DNA of 64,000 nucleotides. Source: Flavobacterium sp. Its GTDB lineage: Bacteria > Bacteroidota > Bacteroidia > Flavobacteriales > Flavobacteriaceae. A program made the translations under genes and the position numbers. This document shows, one piece after another, positions 56,454 through 64,000 of this stretch (its first letter is position 1; every line of letters begins with the position of its first letter). The notes below the pieces were generated by a model. That model was not told the DNA's origin, did not search any database, and worked only from the letters and a program-made list of their open reading frames with translations. The DNA lies in assembly GCA_016718345.1 (NCBI GenBank), contig JADKDN010000008.1, positions 62,001-126,000 on the forward strand, read 5' to 3'.

Positions 56454-58259
56454 TTAAGCTTCTCCTTTTTCAGCTAATTTTCTTTCCAATTCTGCTTGAA
56501 ATTCTTCCATAACAGGTTTCATGGTGCTTTCTGGAATATCTGCTATCCTGATGTACATTAAGCCATCAATGGCATTGTTAAACAAAGGATCAACGTTAAA
56601 AGCAACAACTCTAGCATTCTGTTTGATATACTTTTTTATCAAAACAGGCAGTCGCAAACTTCCTGGTTCAAGCTCGTCAATGATTTTATCAAACTTGTTT
56701 AAATCAGATTCGGCTTCGTCAAAAATAAAATCTTTATCGCCATCCTTAAGTTTTACTTTGTATTCTTTTTTTGGATGCACATATTGAGCAATATAAGGAT
56801 CGTAATAATTAGACTTCATAAATTCAATCATCAGTGATTTTGAAAAATCAGAGAATTGATTGCTAATACTCACACCACCAAGAAGGAATTTGTGTTCAGG
56901 GTAGCGTAAGGTAGTATGAATAATCCCTTTCCAAAGTAGGAAAAGAGGCATCGGTTTTTGTTGGTATTCTTTTGTGATAAATGCACGTCCCATTTCAATC
57001 GATTTGTGCATCATATCATGCAATTCGGGTTCAAATCGAAACAAATCGTTGAGATAAAATCCTTCGATACCGTATTTTGGAAATATCTTAGAACCCAATC
57101 CCATTCTGTAAGCACCAGCAATTTTCTTGGTGTCTTCATCCCACAAAAACATGTGATGATAATATTGATCAAAATTGTCTAAATCGATAGACTCGTTTGT
57201 ACCTTCTCCAACTTCTCTAAAAGTAATTTCCCTTAATCGACCTATCTCATAGAGGATATTAGGAATTTTATTCGCTTCTGTGAAAAACACCTCGTAATTC
57301 TTACTTTGCAATAGTCTACAATCGGAACCACGTAGAAGTTCAACTTCATGAATCATGTTGTCTTTACTCGCAGCAGTAACAATTTGTTTCGGACTTTTAG
57401 GTAGTTTTAAATTGGGTGCGGTCAATAACTTGCTTTCTTTCTCAAAAGGATTGGCAAGCATATACGTTTTCTTTCTCAAAAACTCTGAATATTCTTCAAT
57501 GGTTTTGTACTCGTTTTGTTCATTGACAGAAATAGGTTTACCAACGCGAACTTTGATAATTCTATCTTTTTGAGTTAAAAGTTCTGAGGGTAGCTTGGCC
57601 GTTCTTAGCGTTGGATTTATTTTTGACAAAAGATAGAAAAAACGACTGTTCTTCGCGTGAAAATAAATAGGAACTACAGGAACTTGAGCTTTTCGAATTA
57701 CTTTTATAGCACCTTCTTCCCAGTCTTTATCAACCACTAATTTTCCGTCTTTATAGGTAGAAACTTCGCCAGCGGGAAACATTCCAAGAGGTTTTCCATC
57801 ACTCAAATGGCGCAAGGTTTCTTTTATCCCAATAACGCTAGATTTAGCATCCTTATGGTTTTCAAAAGGATTAACAGGCATGATATAGGGTTTCATAGGT
57901 TCTATTCTATGCAATAAGAAATTAGCGATAATTTTGAAATTAGGCTCTCTTTCCAGCATTAATTTCAGTAAAAGAATACCATCAATTCCACCAAGAGGAT
58001 GATTGGAAATGGTAATATATGCGCCCTCTTTTGGAAGCCGTTTTAAATCTTCTTCATGAATTTCGAATTTGATTTGAAACTCATCTAAAATTGCGTTTAA
58101 AAACGCCACTTCGCTTAAATGTTTATTTCTATCGTATATTTTGTTTAAAGTTGAAATTTTTAAAGCTTTCATGAGCAACCAACCCGAAAAAGTTCCGAAA
58201 ACTCCGTACTTGTCAGCTTTTATTGCTTTGGCAACTTCTTTTGCGGTAACTAAACCCAT
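56454..58259 (-). CDS. olsF: Bifunctional acyltransferase for ornithine-type lipids (OlsF-like)
   Basis: 601 residues in two domains. The N-terminal ~290 residues are a PlsC-type acyltransferase with NHPLGGIDGILLLKL (NHxxxxD) and MFPAGEVSTYKDG. The C-terminal ~300 residues are a GNAT/hemolysin-like N-acyltransferase with REITFREVGEGTNESIDLDN and AYRMGLGSKIF. This order matches OlsF, where the C-terminal domain acylates the ornithine amine and the N-terminal domain adds the second acyl chain. Flavobacterium is known to make ornithine lipids this way. A TATCTTTG -7 element lies on the minus strand at 58288-58295. Confidence 0.82.
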   Translation of the reverse strand: MGLVTAKEVAKAIKADKYGVFGTFSGWLLMKALKISTLNKIYDRNKHLSEVAFLNAILDEFQIKFEIHEEDLKRLPKEGAYITISNHPLGGIDGILLLKLMLEREPNFKIIANFLLHRIEPMKPYIMPVNPFENHKDAKSSVIGIKETLRHLSDGKPLGMFPAGEVSTYKDGKLVVDKDWEEGAIKVIRKAQVPVVPIYFHAKNSRFFYLLSKINPTLRTAKLPSELLTQKDRIIKVRVGKPISVNEQNEYKTIEEYSEFLRKKTYMLANPFEKESKLLTAPNLKLPKSPKQIVTAASKDNMIHEVELLRGSDCRLLQSKNYEVFFTEANKIPNILYEIGRLREITFREVGEGTNESIDLDNFDQYYHHMFLWDEDTKKIAGAYRMGLGSKIFPKYGIEGFYLNDLFRFEPELHDMMHKSIEMGRAFITKEYQQKPMPLFLLWKGIIHTTLRYPEHKFLLGGVSISNQFSDFSKSLMIEFMKSNYYDPYIAQYVHPKKEYKVKLKDGDKDFIFDEAESDLNKFDKIIDELEPGSLRLPVLIKKYIKQNARVVAFNVDPLFNNAIDGLMYIRIADIPESTMKPVMEEFQAELERKLAEKGEA

Positions 58260-58287
58260 GTAGTTTTTTTGTTTTTAGAGCGATGAA

Positions 58288-58295
58288 CAAAGATA
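58288..58295 (-). promoter_or_regulatory. -7 element upstream of olsF
   Basis: TATCTTTG on the minus strand matches TAnnTTTG and lies 28 bp before the olsF start. Confidence 0.5.
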
Positions 58296-58372
58296 GAAAA
58301 AAACTCGATTATCGTACTATTGCACGATTTGATTTTGTTTGTTTTTTATAAGGAAGGCTTTTTATTTTTTAT

Positions 58373-58380
58373 TACTTTTG
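58373..58380 (+). promoter_or_regulatory. -7 element upstream of xth
   Basis: TACTTTTG matches TAnnTTTG and lies 18 bp before the exodeoxyribonuclease III start codon. Confidence 0.5.
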
Positions 58381-58398
58381 AAACTCAAAAAATAAACA

Positions 58399-59163
58399 AT
58401 GAGAATTATTTCGTACAATGTAAACGGAATTAGAGCAGCAATTTCTAAAGGATTCATTACTTGGTTACAGCAAGCAAACCCAGATGTAATTTGTCTTCAA
58501 GAGATAAAAGCTACATCAGACCAAGTCCCTACTCTTGACATTGAACTTGCGGGTTATCCTTATCACTATTGGTTTCCAGCTACAAAAAAAGGCTACAGTG
58601 GGGTTGCTGTTTTGTCAAAAGTAAAACCCAACAATGTTGTTTTTGGAACAGGAATTGAGCATATGGATTTTGAAGGAAGAAATCTTCGTGTCGATTTTGA
58701 TGATTTTTCAGTGATGAGTTTGTATTTGCCTTCAGGGACAAATATTGAAAGATTAGACCATAAATTCATGTATATGGATGATTTTCAGAATTATATCAAT
58801 GCCTTAAAAAAGGAGATTCCTAATCTTATTATTTGTGGTGACTATAATATTTGTCATGAAGCAATTGATATTCATGATCCAATTCGAAATAAAAATGTTT
58901 CGGGGTTTTTGCCTGCTGAGAGAGCTTGGCTCGACGGATTTATGAAAAGCGGATTTGTAGATAGTTTTCGTCTTTTAAATAAAGAGCCAAACAATTATAC
59001 TTGGTGGACTATGCGTGCACCCGAAGCAAGAGCTAATAATAAAGGTTGGCGTATAGATTACTGTCTAGTTAGTGAACCTTTGAAAGATAAAATCGCTAGA
59101 GCGTTAATCTTACCAGAGGCCAAACATTCTGACCATTGTCCAATTGTAGTTGAAATAGAATAA
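58399..59163 (+). CDS. xth: Exodeoxyribonuclease III
   Basis: 254-residue AP endonuclease/3'-exonuclease for base-excision repair. Family motifs are ISYNVNGIRAAISKGF, DVICLQEIKAT with the metal-binding Glu, LIICGDYNICHEAIDIHDP, ERAWLDGFMKSGFVDSFR, and the C-terminal WRIDYCLVSEPL and EAKHSDHCPIVVEIE with the catalytic Asp-His. The length is typical and the frame is intact. It is followed after 15 bp by the OmpA-like gene. Confidence 0.95.
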   Translation: MRIISYNVNGIRAAISKGFITWLQQANPDVICLQEIKATSDQVPTLDIELAGYPYHYWFPATKKGYSGVAVLSKVKPNNVVFGTGIEHMDFEGRNLRVDFDDFSVMSLYLPSGTNIERLDHKFMYMDDFQNYINALKKEIPNLIICGDYNICHEAIDIHDPIRNKNVSGFLPAERAWLDGFMKSGFVDSFRLLNKEPNNYTWWTMRAPEARANNKGWRIDYCLVSEPLKDKIARALILPEAKHSDHCPIVVEIE

Positions 59164-59178
59164 TTAAATAATAAGAAA

Positions 59179-60144
59179 ATGATAAAAAAAATCGCTGTTG
59201 CATTAGTAGTAGTACTTCTAGCTTCATCTTGTGTTTCCAAAAAGGTATTTAACGATTTAGAAAATAAATACACCGAATTAAAAAAAGAAAATAGAAGGTT
59301 GATGGACGAAGGTGAAGATTGTGTTAAGACTAAAAACGAATTGGACTTAGCTAATTCATCTTTACAATCTGAACTAGATAAAACCAAATCAGAACGCGAT
59401 AAGCTATTAGCGGATTATAATGCTGCTGACAAAAATTTAAAAACGCTTCAAGCATCTTATAAAGCTTTAGAAAAAAATAGCGATGAAGCTCTTGAGGCGA
59501 ATATGAATAAAAACAGAGAACTTTTAGCACAATTGGAATCCAAACAAAAAGCACTTGCTTCAGAGCAAGATCGATTGAATAAATTGAAAGCAGAACTAGA
59601 AGCCAACTCAAAACGATTGAATGAGTTAGAAGCCTATATTGCGGCAAAAGATGCTAGTATGAAAAAGCTAAAAGAAACCTTGTCAAAAGCTTTGAATGCC
59701 TTCGAAGGAAAAGGGCTAACTGTTGAACAAAAAAATGGGCAAAGTATATGTTTCTATGGAAAACAAATTGTTGTTTCAAACAGGAAGTTGGGCAGTAGGA
59801 ACAGAGGGAAGGAAAGCAGTTGTTGAGGTAGGTAAGGTATTAGCTCAAAATCCTGATATTTCTGTTCTAATAGAAGGTCATACCGATAATGATAAAATAC
59901 TTGGAAACATTGGTGGAGGCATAGAAGCAACTGGGATTTGTCAACCAAGAGAGCTACAGCAATTGTAAATATTTTGGCAGAAAATTCAGGAATTCAAAAG
60001 AAAAATTTAACCGCAGCAGGGCGTGGTGAATTTGCTCCAATCATGAGTAACGATACTCCAGAAGGGAAAGCGAAAAACCGTAGAATCGAAATTATTTTAA
60101 CACCAAAATTAGATGAAATTTCTAAGATGTTGAATGAGTTGTAG
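59179..60144 (+). CDS. OmpA-like peptidoglycan-binding lipoprotein, two frameshifts
   Basis: About 320 residues after repair. The lipoprotein signal ends LLASSCVSKKV. Then comes a long coiled coil (about 25-165: repeats such as SELDKTKSERDKLLADYNAA and LNKLKAELEANSKRLNELEA). Last is a C-terminal OmpA domain with LLFQTGSWAVGTEGRKAVVE, ISVLIEGHTDNDK, LSTKRATAIVNILAENSG and GKAKNRRIEIILTPK. One extra base near 59737-59739 and a second shift near 59920-59935 split it into three frames. It should anchor the outer membrane to peptidoglycan. Confidence 0.86.
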
Positions 60145-60159
60145 GAAGTCAAATACAAG

Positions 60160-60193
60160 AAAAAAGGTTTAGAATTTATTTTAAACCTTTTTT
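60160..60193 (+). terminator. Terminator after the OmpA-like gene
   Basis: AAAAAAGGTTTA pairs with TAAACCTTTTTT around a loop of about 10 bases. It lies about 16 bp after the stop. Confidence 0.85.
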
Positions 60194-60229
60194 ATCTTCA
60201 AAAATAAATTTCATCACTTTAATTTTAAA

Positions 60230-61267
60230 ATGAAATATACACATTACCCAATACGAATATAGAAGTAAGTAAAATTTGTTTGGGAACCATGACTTTTGGG
60301 GAACAAAATACCGAAGCTGAAGGCCATGAACAAATGGATTATGCGCTGGAAACGTGGTATTAATTTTTTTGACACCGCCGAAATGTATTCTGTTCCAGGC
60401 CGAAAAGAAACCTATGGCAGTACAGAGAAAATAATAGGGACTTGGTTCAAGAAAACAGGAAATAGAGACAAAGTAATTTTAGCTTCTAAAATTGCTGGGC
60501 CTAATCCTGGGTTATCCTACATTAGGGAAAATATGGATTTTTCTCCAGCCAGTATTGCATTATCCATTGAGAAAAGTTTGTCTCGTTTGCAAACGGATTA
60601 TATCGATTTGTATCAGCTGCATTGGCCAGAACGTAAAACTAATTTTTTTGGGCAACGCGGTTTTAAAGTGCAAGATGATGCTTGGGAAGATAATATTCAC
60701 AATGTTTTAGAGACTTTGGATAGTTTTATAAAGGCAGGAAAAATAAGGCAAATTGGACTTTCTAATGAAACACCATGGGGAATTATGCGATTTCTGGAAG
60801 AAAGTAAATATCACAATTTACCTAAAATAAAAACGGTTCAAAATCCATATTCTCTGCTAAACAGACTTTTTGAAAATGGTTCTGCTGAAGTTTCTATCAA
60901 AGAGAATGTAGGTTTGCTTGCTCATTCCCCATTGGCCTTCGGGGTATTATCAGGTAAATTTTTATCAGGTGAGAGCCATCCTAAAGCCAGACTTACTTTA
61001 TTTCCTCAGTTTTCTAGATATAATAGCGAACAATGTACTCAAGCAACCAAGTTATATCAAGAAATTGCCCATCAAAATGGCTTGTCATTGACTCAAATGG
61101 CTTTGGCTTTTGTTAATCAACAACCTTTTGTAACTAGTACCATCATTGGTGCTACCAATTTGACCCAATTAGAAGAAAATATTGATTCTATAAACGTTGT
61201 TTTGTCTGAAACGATACTGAAAGAAATTAATAACGCGCAAAGTGCTATTCCTGATCCTGCGCCTTAA
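60230..61267 (+). CDS. Aldo/keto reductase, N-terminus frameshifted
   Basis: NADPH-dependent reductase of about 346 residues, Tas/YajO-like. The ATG at 60230 opens MKYTHYP, then at least one indel near 60250-60260 leads into VSKICLGTMTFGEQNTEAEG, and another near 60350 joins MDYALE to RGINFFDTAEMYSVPGRKET. Catalytic Asp and Tyr are in FFDTAEMYS, Lys in VILASKIAGP, and His in LYQLHWPERKTNFFG. The C-terminal NADP loop is VTSTIIGATNLTQLEENID. The substrate is unknown. Confidence 0.86.
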
Positions 61268-61273
61268 ATAAGA

Positions 61274-62634
61274 TTATTTAATTATCAATTTAGAGTTGAA
61301 ATAGTTTCCTTTTTTGTCTTTGAAAGTAACAAAATAGATTCCACTACGGAATGACGTTGTTGAGACTGGATTTACATTAGATTCTAAAGATTCCCTCAAA
61401 AAAAGTTTTCCAGTGCTGTCGGAGATTGTAACTAGAACGGGAAAATGAATGCTATTTGATTTAATATAAAATTCATTAGTTGCTGGATTTGGATATAGTT
61501 TACTATTTGTTTTGTTAAAAGTATCAACCGAAAGTGAGGCGTCAATAATTTTATAAATTGTGCCGTTCCCCGATGCTGCAATATAAATTTCTCCATTACT
61601 ATCTTCACCAAAAGAAGTGAATCTACTACCAGTAAAAGCAGTTGACCAATTGATTTCGTTTAGTGAATTTACTATTCCAATTTTACTACTACAGTAGTCG
61701 GCAAAAAAATAGTTCCCCTGAAAATTAGGATAAAGTGAACCGTTATAAACATAACCACCAGTAATGGAACAACCTGAGCTGTGAGAATATTGAGCAATAG
61801 GGAAAGTGTACGTTATCGGAAGTGTTGAACAACTGGAATAAACGCTATTTCCTTCATAACAATTCCAACCGTAATTTAAACCCGAAGCTGTTGAGCTAAC
61901 TTTGTTGATTTCTTCATTTTGATTTTGACCCACATCGGCAATCCATAAATTATTGTTTACGGAATCAAATGAAAATTTCCATGGATTTCGAAGTCCGATT
62001 GCCCAAATTTCATTCCGAACTGTTAATGAACCTGCATAAGGATTGGTAGGAGGAATTCCATAGGGTGAGTCTGAATCTACATCAATACGAAGCATTTTTC
62101 CCAATAGCTCATTTGGATTTTGGGCTCTTTTTCCTGGATCACCAGAACTTCCACCATCTCCCATTCCAATATATAAATATCCATCTAGACCAAATTCGAT
62201 ACATCCTCCATTATGATTAGCAAATGGTTCATTTATGGTTAATAGAATGGTTCTGCTAAGAGAATCTGCTACATTTGGGTCAATAGAAACCGAATATCTC
62301 GCAATTACAGTATTTCCAGCAGTGTTGGTATAATTGACATAGAAATAACCATTTGAATCATAATTGGGATGAAAAGCTAACCCAAGCAACCCTCTTTCAC
62401 CTCCTGTAGAAATTGTTGAAGTGGTAAGTGTTAGATAAGGTGTAGTATTTGTAGTACCATCAGAATTTAAAATTTTTATTTTTCCTCCTTGTTCTACGAT
62501 AAACAATCTGCTATCGTTATTTGGATGCGCAATTTCGATAGGATTGGCAAAGCTAGTTGCAAAAGAGGTTAATCCGATGGTTTGGGAATATGAAAATTGG
62601 AGAAGACAAGAAACAACAAGGAAAATAGTTTCAT
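61274..62634 (-). CDS. Secreted PQQ-type glucose/sorbosone dehydrogenase with T9SS sorting domain, frameshifted
   Basis: About 450 residues. The ATG at 62634 opens a signal peptide (MKLFSLLFLVFS); one indel near 62595 shifts the frame before SQTIGLTSFATSFANPIEIA. The six-bladed propeller of the GSDH family is clear: GERGLLGLAFHPNYDSNGYF, EPFANHNGGCIEFGLDGYLY, IGMGDGGSSGDPGKRAQNPN, EIWAIGLRNPWKFSFD. The last ~80 residues (from LYPNPATNEFYIKSNS to the end) are a type A T9SS sorting domain. It should act as an extracellular sugar dehydrogenase using pyrroloquinoline quinone or a similar cofactor. Confidence 0.84.
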
Positions 62635-62707
62635 AGCCTTAAGATTTTAAACTATAAAGATATGAAAACCATTTCACATAGAATGTAAATAACTTATTTT
62701 AAGGTTT

Positions 62708-64000
62708 TTATAAGTTTCCAATGATTTTATCCTTAGGATATTTTACTCTATAACTTATTCTGATTTTCTTGGTTTCATTTGGTTTTAAATCGATGTCCCA
62801 AGTTAGAATGCCAGTTTCTGCATTTATTTTTGCCTTATCACTTTCAGTAATTCACTTCAATTTCTTTTTCAGGGCTCAGTGGATATTGGTCTTTTAGCAG
62901 CATTTGACGCCTTCTTTTTGTTATTTCTAATCGTGATGTCATAGGTAAAGTCTGTTCTTTTTTTAAGAAGAATTTAGTTCCCGATTTATCAACTACTTTT
63001 CGCGTTTAATTGAAATTTTCTTATCTCTTCCATACTCAAATTTAGGGTGTCGAAGTTTGATTGGGATTGATGTAAGTTTTCCAACATACATACCTTCAAA
63101 AATAATATTTGCTTCGCCTTGAGTAAATTGTATTTTGAATAGTCTTTTAGTTCTGCTAATAAAAAGCTTCTTTTCATTCTTGGGCGGCATATATTTATAG
63201 GTTGCCGGTAGTTTTATTTCTTTCAAGCCACACTATGCGCTTTCCTGGATAAAATATCATAGGAATATCAATATCGAAGAAATATTGAGTTGGTTTTCGA
63301 AACAGTTGTGTAATTGGAAACAGAAGACTTCCATTGAATCATCCTCTGAATTAGAAACGTTTCCTTGTATTTGATTCGCCCTTTTGCTTGTATCCGTAAT
63401 TTTGAATATTGTTTGTACCCAAGCATTCAATTGGGTGCTTGATTATTCTGATTTGGGTTTCCGCAGAAGTCAGTTTTACTTTTTCCAATCAATTCCGTAT
63501 TTTGAATGACTTGGCTTTATACATCATGTTAATGGCTCTAAAATGCTACTGGCACGCAAATCATAAAAAGGATTCCAAGACGCATTATTACTGATGTAAT
63601 TTATGTCCAAGTCAACATTCCCGCCACTTCATTCATTACTTGAAGGATTAATTTGCCTTTTGAGGTTTTTCTTCGTTTTTGGTGTTAATCTCTAGTCTAG
63701 AATTTAATTTAACAAGAAGCTCATTAAGTTTTATGGTTTTCGTCTAAAGCATCTAAGCATTACTTACTTCGGTTCGTTTGGTTTGTAGTACCACTTTTAA
63801 TTAATTCGGCTACACTTAGACCGAATTTGCTCCATAAATTTGCGGTTTTTATCTAATAGTTCAATGGCTTTGGTATCAGAATCTCTGGCATTTTCTCCTT
63901 TTGTATTTCTTTTTACCAAATTTATCTTCCGCACTTTTTAATAGCGGGATTATTTTCGTTTAATTCATATTCTGAAATGTAATTAGTTGTAAACTGCACA
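62708..64000 (-). pseudogene. DUF4139 (mucoidy inhibitor MuiA-like) gene, many frameshifts, 5' end outside window
   Basis: No frame stays open for more than 80 codons, yet fragments in all minus-strand frames line up in the order of a DUF4139 protein. From the window edge inward: a helical segment (ARDSDTKAIELLDKN), YISNNASWNPFYDLRASSI, VQTIFKITDTSKRANQI, LKEIKLPATYKYMPPKNEKK, GEANIIFEGMYVGKLTSIPI, KVVDKSGTKFFLKKEQT, and the C-terminus LTWDIDLKPNETKKIRISYR to VKYPKDKIIGN, stopping at 62708. MuiA-type proteins are envelope proteins of unclear role. The density of indels is the highest in the window, suggesting very poor sequence at a contig end rather than evolutionary decay. Confidence 0.65.

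Noticed and set aside
62708..64000. A set of separate small genes at the window end
   Set aside because: The short frames assemble in order into one DUF4139 protein, so they are fragments of a single corrupted gene.

Overview
The window looks like chromosomal DNA of a Flavobacterium-type bacterium (Bacteroidota). The evidence is low GC, promoters of the TTTG-N19-TAnnTTTG type, very little Shine-Dalgarno signal, three proteins with C-terminal type IX secretion (T9SS) sorting domains, a TonB receptor with a carboxypeptidase-like N-terminal domain, an OlsF-type acyltransferase, and a Mrp/NifU/ferredoxin set typical of the group. No species can be named from the sequence alone.

Layout. 1-2,900 is accessory DNA: a partial HTH regulator, ten phased 21-bp repeats upstream of it, a complete IS3-family element, and a frameshifted DUF3883 gene. 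2,953-5,430 holds a CotH-like lipoprotein and a six-copy intergenic repeat. 5,447-13,488 is a pyrimidine-catabolism cluster: NCS1 transporter, dihydropyrimidinase, beta-ureidopropionase, PreT, PreA and an M20-type carbamoyl amidase. 13,789-17,136 (minus) is a transglutaminase / alpha-E / circularly permuted ATP-grasp trio. 17,510-23,264 (minus) is a urease operon, ureABCEFGD, followed by a nickel-transporter-like gene. Then come an amylase-like lipoprotein, tRNA-Arg and tRNA-Asn, rseP, an OYE-type reductase, a Gfo/Idh/MocA oxidoreductase, a damaged MFS gene, a secreted M1 peptidase, serS, a TPR protein, DUF4286, rsmA, mgtE, proC and a hydroxyacid dehydrogenase. 40,136-44,940 is a very large T9SS surface protein. 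45,064-48,831 (minus) carries ferredoxin, NifU, Mrp, an alkyltransferase-like protein, LysE and TrmB. 48,921-56,045 has a glycosyltransferase, a PhoR/PhoB-like pair, and divergently a TonB receptor plus a beta-helix lipoprotein behind a Pho-box-like array. The end holds TM2, olsF, xth, an OmpA-like lipoprotein, an aldo/keto reductase, a PQQ-type sugar dehydrogenase and a heavily corrupted DUF4139 (MuiA-like) gene.

Functionally, the pyrimidine cluster should convert uracil and thymine to beta-amino acids, CO2 and ammonia, and the neighbouring urease also yields ammonia, so roughly 5-23 kb reads as a nitrogen-scavenging region. The two-component system with its adjacent receptor and lipoprotein reads as a phosphate-response locus.

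Quality caveat: about 23 genes contain one or more single-base frameshifts, mostly in homopolymers, including the normally essential serS. Two more lesions are in-frame stop substitutions. The pattern is best explained by an unpolished or low-coverage assembly rather than by gene decay. I therefore give reconstructed full-length spans and mark each lesion. The least certain parts are 40,136-40,724 and 62,708-64,000.
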